Below are positions 10,790 to 23,098 of a DNA stretch of 64,000 nt, piece after piece. The DNA is from Heligmosomoides polygyrus polygyrus (lineage: Eukaryota; Nematoda; Chromadorea; Rhabditida; Heligmosomidae). Under the pieces are notes generated by a model. That model searched no databases. It was not told the DNA's origin and was given only the letters and a program-made list of their open reading frames with translations. The DNA lies in contig OX377203.1 of assembly GCA_947396885.1 (NCBI GenBank), positions 4,464,001-4,528,000 on the forward strand, read 5' to 3'. Every line of letters begins with the position of its first letter. The stretch's first letter is position 1. The position numbers were made by a program, and so were the translations under genes.

Positions 10790-11270
10790 GCGCTGAGTTA
10801 CCCATTCGACGGAATGCGCCACGCATTCAGCTTTTTCAGGATACTGCTCAGGCAGTTGCACTGCGCATTTGTCGCATGCAGTACTGCGAGATTCTGAACT
10901 TCGTTGACGTTCGAAGATCCGCTCAGAGAGCCCTGGAATGGACCTCGTCGTCAAAAATTGAGTGGGCCGCTCATATAGTGCGTTTAGTGGACAACCACTG
11001 AATCCGAGAGCCGTGCTTGACAGTGGACGTGGTGGCAGAAGCGGGACGAGCTCCGACGCATTTGTCGGATATTTTCGTGACAACTCTGAATGGAAGATAT
11101 GATGTTATTCAAGTTCTTCGAGCAAGGATCCATTGAGCTGATTTGGCACGCGACAGGGGCAAGTGAAAACCGATGATCAAAAGCACTAGATGTGACATCG
11201 GCAGTTTGACCTGTGCAGACGTGTGCAATTGCCAGCCGTAGATCACGTTCGTGCTTTACCACTGCAAGGT
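10790..11270 (+). pseudogene. Decayed RTE-type retrotransposon 3' end
   Basis: Read forward with several frame changes, the region gives KIEWAAHIVR and later ARDRG-type fragments. These resemble the C-terminal tail of the RTE copy at 24790-25017 ([14 protein letters not shown]). Stops and frameshifts are frequent, so this is an old, non-functional fragment. Confidence 0.45.
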
Positions 11271-11299
11271 AGTCACCCAGATTTCTGATTTCAAGCATT

Positions 11300-13490
11300 T
11301 CGTCCTATCGTAACGTACTTCGATTTTACAACAAGAGTCTTCCGTGAGCAAGGGGTTTTCATGGAGTTCGAGTTCGCTTGGGCACTGTCGTGACGTTCGC
11401 CACGCCCCATCACGACTCTTCAAGGGCACACACGCTGGGAGGCGCCTTGGTCCCGACGCGGAGGGCATACGGTCGCGCGCACGCGCCGCGACGCACTATA
11501 AACGCCTTCCCGCGCGCAGCTGGCAGTCTTCGGCTTCATCGTCGCACCGAGCGGTCGGTCCGCTCTCCGCTCCGGCACTTCATCGTCAGCGCAGTGTCCA
11601 CTCCATCAGGACATCGACTCAACCAGCCGCGCAGGACTCCAGGACGACCAGGACAGGACGCGCAGGGACGACAACAGAGGTAACCGCAGAGACCGACCGA
11701 GCCACCGCTTTCGTGAGCGCAGGCTCCAGGGTAGGAGAAAGGGAGGATCTGCGGCTTGCGCAAGGAGCTGACCGGCAGGTAACGTGGCGGGACTCAGCCT
11801 TAACTCGTAGGCAATTGTGTTCCTATACTGGGCAGCCCCGGGAAAGATCCTAAATAACATCCGCATTGGATGAGGTGTGCTGAGTCGGGGCAACAGAAGC
11901 CTACCCCTAAGGTGGCAGGTAATGTAAGAGCTAGCTCGCATGGGTAAGACCTCGACTCCGGTTGTGCCTCACATGTGGCCTCGGGTTGAGGGCCGCAGAA
12001 GTTCTACCACCGGTGCAGCGGACTCACCCGGGGCACGGCAGGTCGCACGGGTAGGGTAGACTGCTTAGTGTATCAAACGTAACTACACAACAGAAGCTCT
12101 TCGTAAATAAGATCCTTAAAATCTCTACTTTAAGCACCTTCCTCCTGATTGTTTTTTTTCGGTTTTATTGAAACAGACGGACTACATGTGTAGGGCATAT
12201 GAGGATCAAAATACTTCGAACAGCAGTAACCCCGTCTGTTTTTGTTAGTCGGCAAGAAAACTGAAGAGAAAATCTTAGAACAACGCATGGATGCCATCTA
12301 TCAGAGAACATCATTCTCGCTCAAGGCGTAACTGACTAAGGGTGCTTTCAAGATGACACATTGAATTAGGCCAGCAGATTTACAAATTTCCCCTGGGCGA
12401 TCGCTCGGTTTTAATCGATTTGCACGCTTTGGGGCCTGTTCATACTTCGCGACAAGAGCGACTCGTCGCCCTGCAAAACATGCAAATCGATTAGAACCGA
12501 GCGATCGGCGTCGAAATCAGTTAATATTCGAGCGCTGGCGCTGTCGCTCCCATCGCTCTTTGTCGGCAAAGTCGACCCTTTTAACTATTCCTTTATCTTT
12601 TCTTTTCTCTTGATCTAGCGCGCAATCCATTGGGCTTTGTTTGGGAGGCGCGTCGACATTGACGGCATTGCCGTCTCCTTCGAGGCGCCCGTGGTGATCG
12701 CAAACGTGACCCATCGACAATCGTTCAGGTCGATCCCGTCGTGGCGGGAAGCGAGTGTCGATAGAAGGGAGCGCGAGGCAGTGGACTGCCGTCGTCGACC
12801 GCTGGCCGGTCTTTTCCTTTCTTTCTCCTTTTAACTCTTCGGTTGGGTGCCTCTGGGGTGTTCACTGATTATGCGACTGAGGTGAGGAGCGCTAGGACCC
12901 TGAGTGGCAACCGAGACAGGGAGCGCGGTGGGTCTCAAGTCAAGAGTTGGAAGGGGGCGAGTTTAAAGGGGGGACCAGCACTTAGGGGAGCAAGGGTCTG
13001 GTGCAGACAAGGGATGATGAATTCATGGTCGCCTATTGCTGCCCTAGGGAACGATCCACGTAAGAAGTCGGGAAGCAGCAAGTCGTAGTGGTCATCATCC
13101 TTAGTGTCATTAATCGTGTATCTCATTGTTGACTGTTAATTGCGTTATTGTTCTGTTGTGTTATATTTGTAATAAAGGTTTAATTACCCAAGTTTGAGGT
13201 TTCGACTCGGCGGTTGTGGCCGTTATATTCCTAATCTCTATACCGCGTGGCGTCACATCTTGTGATTGTGCGAGCAGTTCGTTATTCTAGTGCAAGCGCC
13301 GTCGAGCCGAAACTCTTGTCGCCCGTTCATACTTTGCGCCGGCGACGGGAGCGACGGACGGAGTGTGGGGTACGTAATCACACCGCACCTATGAATGAAC
13401 GAAAACAACGAAAAAAATAGATGCAGGGACAAGAACTCTAGAAAACATCGAGAGCTACGTGAACTTTCATACACAACAGGACACAACTCG
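11300..13490. other. No gene recognised; GC-rich unassigned sequence
   Basis: Several overlapping open frames on both strands lack family motifs and look like chance frames in GC-rich sequence. TATAAA at 11497, the compact block 11500-12060 and the segment 12840-13257 (AATAAA near 13172, TG...CA-like edges) could be remnants of an LTR element, but no matching duplicate or protein domain was found. A CATACTTCG-family MITE fragment lies around 12430-12540. Confidence 0.3.
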
Positions 13491-13497
13491 CCGATAC

Positions 13498-13689
13498 ACT
13501 TACAACCGGAAAAAACCTGTCCGAGTTGTCCGGTGCGCAATGCCCGCAGCCGCGCCGTTCAAACCTGGTTTCTATTAGCCATGGAGCGCCCTTACTACAG
13601 GCTCTATACGCTGGAGCCAGGGATGTGGGACATTAATGACGCAAAACTACAGTGAACAACTCGGACAGGTTTTTTCCCGGTTGTAAGTT
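13498..13689. mobile_element. MITE with ACTTACAACCGGAAAAAACC ends
   Basis: Inverted ends of at least 30 bp around ACTTACAACCGGAAAAAACC. A longer relative is at 20854-21233. The flanks GATAC and TATC are themselves inverted, so the true edge may lie a few bases further out. Confidence 0.68.
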
Positions 13690-13863
13690 TATCAAACACT
13701 CAGGACACAATGGCACCGACATGAAGAGATGACACATCGAAGCAGTTTAAAACCACTTTGTCGCCAGGAAGTATGCGTTGCGATGCAATTATGTACACCA
13801 CACTACATCCGTCGACGCAGTCCCTCTTGCCGCTGCTGTCGTGAAGTATGAACAGGCCCATAA

Positions 13864-14198
13864 GGCCGGGGCATACTTCCATCGCCACGATGCCATCGCG
13901 GCGCTCAGTTCATGACCATTCCGCCGCACGCGGTCGAATAGTCGAAGGAAACTTCGCCGCGGCCGCCGCAACAGTAGCGGCCGGCATGCGCGATGGTTTC
14001 CCGCGCTCATCACTTACATGGCATACTTTTTCGCGCCGCGCGCGGTGTTTGGCGTTGGTCCTGGACAGATCGTCGTCGCGCTCCCTTGCAGAGCAGTGAG
14101 CGATGCCACGAGCACTGAGAAGTTCACATCCTTTCGCGTCGCTCTGCAAAACTCATCGCCGCGATTGCATCGCGGCGACGGGAAGTATGCACAAGACC
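13864..14198. mobile_element. MITE, GGCCGGGGCATACTTCC ends, TAA duplication
   Basis: Ends GGCCGGGGCATACTTCC and GGAAGTATGCACAAGACC are flanked by TAA (13861-13863 and 14199-14201). It abuts the right end of a CATACTTCG-family MITE fragment. The open frames inside are GC-rich shadows without motifs. Confidence 0.62.
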
Positions 14199-14566
14199 TA
14201 AGCCGTGAATTGATGTCACACAGTCACGCGCTCACTGCCCAGAAGTCTCCACCTTGAAATAGTCCCTACTCCTCACCACAACGTCATAATGGTGAAATCA
14301 AAATGTGGATTTTAAAATAGGCGTCATTTGTATGGCGTCCAGTGTAGTCACACCAAGAGCGGAAATTCCATGCCGAGAGGCTTTTTGGTGGGTGTGTAGC
14401 TATACAAACGATTCGTATGCGGCGGCGCGGCGACAGAGGCCGCTCAGCGCGACGTCCACGCCGGCCGATGCGTTGACCTCGTCGCGCGGACGGGGACTGC
14501 CGCCGTGACGCGACGAATGCCAATTATCGCTCAGGAGGCCTATCCTGCTGCCGCTTTATCCAACTG

Positions 14567-15452
14567 CAGGGTGTCTCAAAAAATGTATGCACTGTTTGAA
14601 GGTGATAACTTTGCTCACAGTAGAGGTACTGAAGAAGTTAAGAGCTCATATGAAAGCTTAAGAAAATGGAAATTTTCTGACATATGAGTGGTATGGATTG
14701 CGCCGTGCACTCGTCTGAAATTTTGCGTTTTACACTCGATTGATTGTGCTTCGCTTGAATACTTGCTATAACTTCTTCGCAAAGTGATCGTATCGATTGA
14801 TTTGTGCTTCTTTTAAGGTTTAAAGCTCAAAAACACTCTTCTGATTGCGAAAAATGCAGAGTATCTTAAAAATGCAGGTACTGTTTGAAAGGTTCTAAAA
14901 TTGCTGCTGGTGAAGCTTTTGGAAGATGTTTGAGAATCATATGAAAACAAAGATTAACGAGATTTCTGTGGCGCGTAAATAGTCAAGATCGCGCCATGCC
15001 CCCGCCCTAAATCTTGCATTTCAGACTCGATCGATTGTGCATGGGTGAATGCTTGTTACGTTTAGAACTTGACAATTATTTGAAAGACAAGTGACATGCG
15101 GGGTTGCTAATTGCACAAAATGTGAGCAGGAGCCCCATTTTCCAAGACGGATTTTGTGGACTGATGAAGCAACATTCAAGCCGAATAGAGAGGTTAGTCA
15201 CCATAATTGCAGCTCCTGAGCAACGGAAAACGTTAAAAGAAGCACAACACAGGTTAATCTGGCCAAGTAGTAACAGGAGAAAAACAAAGTAACAAGCAAC
15301 AACCGCATGGAGCAATTCATGCCATTTATATTATACGTTTAAAAAATTCCATTTTCTTAAGCTTTCATACGAGCCCTTAACTTTTTCAGTACATTTACTG
15401 CGAGCAAAATTATCACCTTTCAAACAATGTATACATTTTTCGAGCCACCCTG
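14567..15452 (+). mobile_element. Mariner-family element with decayed transposase
   Basis: The left end CAGGGTGTCTCAAAAAATGT and a right end ending TCGAGCCACCCTG are inverted, about 890 bp apart. At 15147-15200 the forward strand still reads RRILWTDEATFKPNRE, the motif with the first catalytic Asp of Tc1/mariner transposases. The rest is scrambled by stops, and the second and third acidic residues were not found. Confidence 0.6.
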
Positions 15453-16066
15453 TATTCTAGAATTCGAGGAAAGCTGAAGAAATTTATGAAACTGCCATAA
15501 CCAGTAAAGCTGCCATGATCGAAACGTAGAAGTCGAATGTCGCTATGACCGTGGTTTGTTTGGAGAATTTGCGAAGCAATGGAGATTGCCTTGTGCTTGA
15601 GGTCGCACGGACACTTCACTTCATGGTTAGCAAGTTCAAGCAGCAATCAGCATAAAATTTCCCAGCTGGAATCCTTTGTTGAAATCTCGGAATATCGACT
15701 TCCTCTCATTAAACTTGCAAGGACATCTACGGATCACCGACCCAATACTTGCAAGGAACAACGACAAAGAGACGAAATCTATGGCGGCAGCTTTAAACAC
15801 CGCAGAAGGCAGTATCTGAGACGTCAATGAACTAGAAATTAGGAGCGTGACGAGAGATGTTACCTACTACGATCGGACAGACACATAAATGCAAGAAGTG
15901 TTGACTGACCAGGCTCACTTGTTGCCCTAACACAATTTGATGTGCGAACATACATCAAAGCGCCACCCGGATGCCGACTGCCTGAGGTAAGTACTAGCCA
16001 GCTCATAGTTTCACTATAAATACTCGAGATAACGGCGGCACTTTTATATGCCTTGTTGTATCCTAC

Positions 16067-17490
16067 TATATATAAAAGAGTAGTGTGTGTGTTTCTGTCC
16101 TTACGTCCGTCCGTCCGTCCGTCACAACTGGAGTGGGGGATTGATGGCAATCGAAACCGGCTAGAAACTCCATCCCTCGGGTAATCGAGGTCGCTAAACA
16201 CGAATCTGGAGTTCGTTTTTGAAGGATCGATCGCCATCAATCGATACTGATCAATTTGCAGAATTTTATGGATGTTGTTCAAGCGGTCCGAAACTTTAGC
16301 CTTGATTTTATGACCACTTCCAACATCCTTTCATATGTTATATTGATTCCCCTGTTAAAACCTCGTTTGCGACCTTGTCATTAACAAGAGACCGTCGGCT
16401 ATTTAGCGCGCAATGGAGGGTCGGAAAGGTCAATTAGTGCCTAGCATCGGCACACATTAGTCGATTTCCTCCGGCAATGCAAAAAAAGGAGTGGCGCAAA
16501 TAGGGTCCGGGTGGGGGGGGGTCACCCCTTACTCAGTGGTGTACGCCTTGGTAAGAAGGCATATATAGTACAGTTACTTCATAAATGGCCTACCTCAATT
16601 CACTGTAGGGGTAGAAACACACTATTGCTGCAAAAAGTTCCGGTTTCAAAAAGCAAATAGGGCTGTAATACATGGTAACACCCCCAAACCCTATTTGCGC
16701 CAAAAGAGTAAGTGGACTTACCAAAATGGCAAGAATTATATCCTTCCCAGCCGTGAGAGCGAAAAAATCCAACATTTTTGAATGCTATGAAATATTCAGA
16801 GAATCATCATTTCATTATAACGGGGCAAGGATATTAAAAATCTTGTAGAGTTTATAAATACAAACGTTCATCGACTACCCTCCAGCGACCTCGACTAGCC
16901 CCAGGGCTGAAGTTTCTAGCCGCTGTCGATCACCATCAGTCGATAAGTACCGCCAATACACCGTGCCCCCACTGCAGTTGTGACGGATGGAAACACACAG
17001 TACACTTTTATATATAGTAGGATCAACAAATTGATCAATACCGGTTGACGGCAATCGAAACTCCAAAAAAGAACTTAAGATTCGTGTTCAGCGACCTCGA
17101 CTACCCCAGGGCTGAAGTTTCGGACCGCTTGAACGACATCCATAAAAAACCTGCAATTTGATCAATATCGATTGATGGCGATCGATAGTTCAAAAACGAA
17201 TTCCAGATTCGTGTTCAGCGACCTCGATTACCCCCAGAGCTGAGGTCTCGCACCGCTTTAACGATATCCGCGGAAAATTGATGATTTGATCAATACCGGC
17301 TGATGGCGAACGATACTTCAAAAACGAACTTCAGATTTGAGTTCAGCGACCTCGACTACCCCCAGGGCTGAAGTTCCTAGCCGCTGTCGATCACCATCAA
17401 TCGTTAATTGCCGCCAATACACCGTGCTCCCTCTGCAGTTGTGGCGGACGGATGGAAACACACCCTACACTTTTTATATATAGTACTAAA
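16067..17490. mobile_element. Cluster of Helitron-like ends and degenerate approx. 120-bp repeats
   Basis: TCCTACTATATATAAAAG starts at 16067 (+) and recurs reversed near 17010-17025; a variant lies near 17470-17490 (-) and another at 26149 (+). Each is followed by GTGTGTTTC and TCCGTC-rich sequence. A TC-start plus an AT-rich TACTATA motif is reminiscent of Helitron 5' termini. No 3' CTRR hairpin was identified and there is no Rep/helicase frame. Between them a unit containing GATCAATA-CGATTGATGGCGA and TTCAGCGACCTCGA repeats several times. Confidence 0.4.
16493..16701. mobile_element. MITE with GGCGCAAATAGGGT ends
   Basis: Inverted ends GGCGCAAATAGGGT and ACCCTATTTGCGCC; G-rich subterminal run. 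A second copy is nested at 20999-21073. No unambiguous target duplication. Confidence 0.6.
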
Positions 17491-20080
17491 CCTACCTTCA
17501 ACGTCATACAGCACCCTACACCAACATTGGTTGCGGGGCTACTCGCCCCCGCGACCGCGGTTGCGAACGCGGCAGGGGAGATTCCAGACGGTTGAGGCCC
17601 CCACAGAGTTCTGCGGCAGCGCCGCTTGCCGCAATGGTTAAGGATAGGGCAGGGACGCCGCCGGCGGCGAGCTCTGCGTCTCTGCCCTATGGTTAAGCAT
17701 AGGGCAGCGAGCGGCAACGCCGCAGAAGTCTGGGAGGGCCTTTAGCGTGCACGCGGGCGCGAATGGTCTCCATACTTGGTCCACGTGTCACTCACGTGCT
17801 CGCGGCCGCGAGGAGGGAGTCTCCGAGCGCGATGACGGCCTGCGAAATCTACAGTGGCTGAGGCCGGCCAGCGCACTAGGGCTGGTGGCATTCAAAAGTT
17901 TGGGAGGCTACATTGAAGCCTTCAGGATACACTTTAGGAAGGGAAAGGGATTTTTTGGGAGTGAGAGAGGTAATCTTGAGTCAAATGCTTCAAGCAGACA
18001 ACGCATCGCTTCTCAAACGACACTCCAACCTGCCTAAGGACGAATCGCAAATCGCATCCTTTTTGAACTAGAATGCCGAGCACGTCCTAGCATTACGGCT
18101 GCAAACGATTGAATGGTACAATGAAACCACAACTTTAATTGTGTTGTGTTTTTTATCCGAAAGCATCCCAAGGGTTCTGGATACAAGACGGGTAGTATAG
18201 CACTCGGCAGTTTCAGGGGACCCTGATTTCACCATGTGTGAGCGACTTGGTTCACTGGTGTGCGCCTCATAAAGACACAAGGTAGGAGGCGAAGTGGCTC
18301 AGTGAGGCTAACTTGTACTCAGTTATTAGTCACATTTGACATAGAGCAAATGAATACTCACCCATATCAGAATTATTTAAAATCACCGATAAAATGTTGG
18401 CGGTCCAGGAGATCTCTAATTCTAAAAGATTACTAGTTATCACCCATTTATTGTAGGTCGACGAAATATAGTTCAATAAATTATCAGGAACATCTATAGT
18501 ATCATAGGCCATAAACATCCCTCCAATCCTAAAACGTTAACCTCAAGCGAAAATAGAATCAAGCAACTGATCGATATTCTATGCTTTTGTGCTGTGATGT
18601 GCTTTTACATTGTATGTATGTACAATGTAAATGTATGTCTCCATTTCTGCTCAGGACTGTTCGATATTTGTTGGTCCTTGTTGTTTGATATTTGTTGATT
18701 TTGATATTGATCTCTTTTTGTTGTTAATTTGCCATCGATAAAAACTCTTCTATCCGATCCTACCGTTTCCTTAACTTACACTTTATCTCCAACCCCACTT
18801 CGACTTCAACTAGATGGTTTACTACCACTGACTGAAACGAACTCCAATGGAGACACGAGCATCGCACTCCGTGCTGTGAAAGCGCGCTCCGTTGAAGAGC
18901 GGTGAGAGGCCATCACGTGCAGAGGAGCATGGCGGAACGGACGCGGCGGCTGCGAGCGACAGATCCGGCTAGCAGCGAGAGACGCCAGACGTCGTGCGAA
19001 ACTCCGTTCGCGCGCCAAGGCTGACGTCACGGGGGCGAGTAGCCCGGAGACCACCAACATTGGACCTCGTCGCGTCCGCCGCGCTCGACACGGCCTCTGC
19101 GGCAGTGGCGGCCAACCCTCTGACAGCTGCCGCGCCCGCTGCCGCGCTGGCTGACCTCATGCCGCAGACGCGACAATAAATCGTTTGTATAGCTACCCCC
19201 CCCCTTTTTGGTCGATGTTTCATGGATTCCCAAGCTGTGACCTGACTCGGCCATGTGGTCAACTGTCACGACATTTGGACACACTTCAGATGAAGCATAT
19301 CGAACGGAAAAAAATCGAACAGGGCGCTCTATCGACGAGTAACATGCGGGTGACGAGATAGTGTGGGGCTTGAGGAGTGCGCCGGAGAAACGAGATGGAG
19401 GTGTAAACGTCGGACCACGGCCGTCGGCTCCTTTTCGCAGCTCCGTCTTGCGCATGGAGATTTCTGCCACTTGTCGTTTTTTTTTTGCTTCTGATCGATT
19501 GGATCGATAATTCGATCGATATCATTGCGGACAGGGTGCTTCTCATGCTCCTGGTGGGTAAAGCTCCATTATTTAGCTCGTTGCGTTCGGTGTTCATCGA
19601 GTTTTCTTCAATTTGCTTGATTTTGGTTGAATTTTTATCAATTTCCTCCTTATGGATTGGTTTGTCGTTCGCTTTCTTCATAGCTGCAGTTTCGTCTTGC
19701 AAAACGTCCTACGATATCAGCGAAGACGAAGTCTATTATAGTTCTCTTCAAGGCTTTCGGGGATTAACTCGTATCGATCACTTCCTTCTTCTCAGAACTC
19801 AAAGGCAAATGTTGCTCTTTTCTCACGTTGTTTGCATTGCAATCAATCACAAGCGCTCTTCTCACGCCTGGTCACTAATGCAAAAAGGAATGTTATGAAA
19901 TCAGGGCGGTGGTGTGAATTCAGACCTGGATCAGAATAAGCTTAATAGGCTTAAGTTTTTTCGACGGCGCTAAATGGCGCTGGGGAGGGGACTATCCTTC
20001 AAACACTTTCATAAATACCGAAATCATGAAACAAAGCGACTGATCAGACGAGCAATTTCGTCGCACTAATCTAATCAACA
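17491..20080. other. No host gene recognised
   Basis: The longest frames (19485-19898 on + and 19286-19702 on -) overlap on opposite strands and show no family motif. The sequence at 19172-19250 reversed matches 14350-14420, so it is part of a dispersed repeat. The rest has no readable structure. Confidence 0.3.
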
Positions 20081-20176
20081 GTGTTTGATAAACAAGATTA
20101 TAAATGGCGGATATCAGGACCGGCTCACCGTAACCTTAGGCGTCGGGTGAGACGTCCATTGTGCAATCTCAGAACA

Positions 20177-20509
20177 AGGCTAAGGAAGGGACTCCATGGT
20201 GTGTCATACAAGCTGCTCGTATTGAGACTGCTTTCTTCGCTCAGGGGGAGTTCGAGGCTGGGTTCTGCGCTCTTCGAGCGAAGAGCCAGGCTAGGGAAGG
20301 GACTCCAGGGTGTGCGCCATAATACTGCTCGTATGGAAACTGCTTTCGTCGCCCAGGAGAGTCCGCGGCTGGGTTCTGCGCTCTTCGAGCGTAGAGTCAG
20401 GCTAGGGAAGGGACTCCAGGGTGTGCGCCATAATACTGCTCGTATGGAAACTGCTTTCGTCGCTCAGGGGAGTCCGCGGCTGGGTTCTGCGCTCTTCGAG
20501 CGGCGAAGC
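20177..20509. repeat. Three tandem copies of a 111-bp unit
   Basis: The units start at about 20177, 20288 and 20399 and share AGGCTAGGGAAGGGACTCC. The unit is a multiple of three, so the + frame 20081-20554 stays open and gives 37-residue repeats (RLGSALFERR, GKGLQGVRHNTARMETAF). Whether this is translated is unknown. Confidence 0.75.
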
Positions 20510-20605
20510 TCATACGGCTGGAACAATGCGCAAAAAACGCGCAACGTCGTGTAGACGTTGAAACCTCCCAGATCTCAGACACTCAGCTGAAGTGCAAGAA
20601 CACCG

Positions 20606-20690
20606 CGTCGCACGGGAACCGAACCCCCGACATCCCTAGCATGAAGCAAACCTTCTACCTACTGCACCACGCCCACTTGACCACGGTGCC
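20606..20690 (-). pseudogene. tRNA-like module (degenerate)
   Basis: Minus strand reads TGGTGCAGTAGGTAGAAGG (A-box-like) and GGTTCGGTTCCCG (B-box-like) about 30 bases apart, as in tRNA genes and tRNA-derived SINEs. The acceptor stem does not pair convincingly, so it is not a working tRNA gene. Confidence 0.5.
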
Positions 20691-20853
20691 ATCGCAGGCG
20701 CACAAGGCATTGATCGGACGTCGCAGCGTGGATGTGCCGACGCGCGATCTCTGAGGTAGGAGGGCGCAGACAGCAAAAGTCTCGGCGCGACCCGCACTGC
20801 GGTTACGGTGAGCCGGTCCTGATATCCGCCGTTTATAATTGTCTGTTTGATAA

Positions 20854-21233
20854 ACTTACAACCGGAAAAAACCCGTCTGTGTTGTCCACCGTAGTTCAGA
20901 GTGAAATTCAGGGAAATCGCTATGGGACAACAGCTGTCTACCCTCTGCTAATCAGGCGTTGCAGCTAGTGATATTTGCGAGCTCGTCCGGCGCAGATAGG
21001 GTCCGGGGGGGGGGGGGGGGGAGGCTTCTGATGAGCAGAGAATCCCAGCCCCCTCCCCGACCCTATTTGCGTCGTTAATGTCTCTCATCCCTGGCTCCAG
21101 CGTAGTAGTAAAGTAGCCTGTAGTAAGGGCGTAAGGTGGCTAGTAAAAACCAGGTTTGAACTGCACGGATGTTGCGCGGGTGTGGGCGTTGCGCACCGGA
21201 CAACTCGGACGGGTTTTTTTTTCGGTTGTATGT
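20854..21233. mobile_element. MITE with ACTTACAACCGGAAAAAACC ends, carrying a nested MITE
   Basis: Same ends as 13498-13689. The right half matches the body of that copy in inverted orientation. The interior is interrupted at 20999-21073. Confidence 0.6.
20999..21073. mobile_element. Nested short MITE, GGCGCAGATAGGGT ends
   Basis: Inverted ends GGCGCAGATAGGGT and ACCCTATTTGCGTC with a long G run inside. It matches the ends of 16493-16701. Confidence 0.6.
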
Positions 21234-21296
21234 CTATCGGCTAGTCTAATCAACAGCCAAATAGCATTCGCATTAAATCCAAGTTAAGGTAACTAA

Positions 21297-22292
21297 CAAG
21301 GAAAGGTTCCCAACTCAAAGTGAGCTTTTGCGGTGCCATTTTGAGGGGATCTAAGGCCCTGTGAGCGGAGTCCCACAACCACAATCAGTTGTTGCGGAAC
21401 GTTTTTTAAGACCTGAAAAGGAGGTCTGAAAGCATGCGCGCAACTATCATCATTCCCTACGACACGGCATGAGATGTGCCTCGGTGGCGCAGTTGGTAGC
21501 TGTGCTGCCTCATAGGAGCGCACCGGCGGGGTTTTGACTTCGAGTCCGTGTGCTGCCACTACTTTTGCATATATTAGTTTGTTGTTATTACGCTCTCTTA
21601 TGATCACAGGAATCAGTTTTAGGCTATCGATGCTTACAACAAACAAGGCTGTTCATATGTGCTAGCTTTCCAACAATCCCTTTCTACACCATATCATTTC
21701 TCTGGAAAAAAGTCCTGCCTTGCTCTTCCCTTGTAGTCAACAGCTATGGTACAAATCTATGAAACAAGTAAAACGCAAGCGCTTATATCTTCACAGTTGG
21801 CGTCCAGAAGGAGTCCTTTTATGGCATCCGCAACCGCAATCTCTCTCCTTGTCGGAGAAGTGAATTCCGGGTGAAGGTGGAAAGTAGTCGGCCGACAACA
21901 CGTTCAGGTGAGAACGACCACATATAAAGGCGCACACAGAGAGCTTTGGTTTGTTGTAGACATTGATGGTCTAAAATTGACTCCTGTGATCATGAGAAAG
22001 CGTAATAACAACAAACTACTATGTGCAAAAGTATCGGTAGAATGCGGACTCGAGCTCAAAACCGGTGTGCTCCCATGAGGCGGCACTCCTACCAACTGAA
22101 CCGCCAAGGCATATCACGTGCTGTGTCGTAGGGGTTGATGATAGTTGCGCGCACGCTTTCAGATCTCCTTTTCAGGTCTTTAAAGAAGCATTCAGCAAAA
22201 ACTAACTGTGGTTCTGGATTCCGCTCGCAGGGCCCTACATCCTATCAAAATAGCATCGCAAAAGCTTACCTTGATTTGGGAACCCTTCCTCG
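21297..22292. mobile_element. Foldback element with tRNA-Met-like modules in both arms, TAA duplication
   Basis: Ends CAAGGAAAGGTTCCC and GGGAACCCTTCCTCG are flanked by TAA (21294-21296 and 22293-22295). The arms, about 370 bp, are complements. Each arm carries a GCCTCGGTGGCGCAGTTGG-type tRNA 5' half (about 21476 on + and 22040-22115 on -) that resembles elongator tRNA-Met, with CAT in the anticodon region. A relative is at 41754-42991. Confidence 0.68.
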
Positions 22293-22299
22293 TAAGTTC

Positions 22300-23095
22300 G
22301 CGTGTAGAGCTCACAAGACACGCTTTTTCGACGCCTAAGTTCTTATACGGTACCCATCAGGATTGAACGTTACTTTCCTCCTTGTTGTGTCAAGAACCGC
22401 ATTCCATCCTGTAGATCTCATCCTCATCAATGATCGTTCTTTGTTGCTCGTTGCATTTCAAGTTCTAAGTCTTCGTAAGTGTTGTGATTGCCTGTTTTTT
22501 CGGAAGTCATTGCTTTAACTGATCTGGTTTCAGAAGCACGAAGACCTCCAATCATATTCCTGTTTCATGTGAGCAGCAGCGCTCGGTGCTGCTTGTCGTC
22601 AACCCGAAGAGAGTGGTCGAATATGGAATAGAAAAAGGTGAGTCGGCGGTCATTATCTTTCTTCTCGCGATTGGATCGGATCGAATTCGATTCGAATTCA
22701 ACGCAGCGGCTCGTGTTTTGTGAACCGGCGACTCGACGATGGCCATAAGTTGATGCGCCGCCGTCCAGCCAGCGGTGCACAGAGATGTCTTTCCTCTTTT
22801 TGTTCCCGTCTATTTTTATTGTTGTTATTATTTATCACACGAGCATTCATATGGGTTACAATAACAACTTCCTTATACTGAATTGTGATGGGTGAAATTG
22901 TTAATATTGGAAAATGGTTACAACACAACACGAACATAAACAGCAACAGAAAACAATATGATTAATAAACGGAAAAGATCTAGGTAGGAATCGATCGAAG
23001 ACTGTTTCTTCTATTTAGAACCCTCCTGTCGAAGGATCCTGGGCTTCTTACGAGGGACTTTAAAGTCTTTGTTTGATCCTTGCTTGAGTATGTTA
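22300..23095. other. No gene or clear repeat recognised
   Basis: AT-rich intergenic-type sequence. Frames on the minus strand between 22552 and 22946 are short, overlap one another and carry no family motif. Confidence 0.3.
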
Positions 23096-23098
23096 CGA

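Larger units (their letters stand above)
20092..20846. mobile_element. Foldback element with about 50-bp inverted ends and internal tandem repeats
   Basis: Ends around ATGGCGGATATCAGGACCGG at the left return inverted at the right. GTTTGATAA occurs on both outer flanks (about 20083 and 20847), a possible 9-bp duplication as in Mutator-like elements. Inside are three 111-bp tandem repeats (20177-20509) and a tRNA-like module on the minus strand (20606-20690). Confidence 0.6.

Noticed and set aside
11344..11853. 169-residue open frame in GC-rich sequence
   Set aside because: Frames are open on both strands here, the composition is Arg/Ser/Thr-biased as expected from GC-rich DNA, and there are no motifs or splice context.
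12840..13257. Solo LTR
   Set aside because: TG...CA edges and a polyadenylation signal are suggestive, but no flanking duplication and no second copy were found.
19286..19898. Overlapping 137-138-residue frames on both strands
   Set aside because: Both cannot be real without support; neither shows family motifs, and the flanks contain dispersed repeat sequence.
21474..21550. tRNA-Met gene
   Set aside because: The 5' half matches tRNA-Met well but the T-arm and acceptor do not pair, and the segment is repeated inverted inside a foldback; it is a tRNA-derived module.
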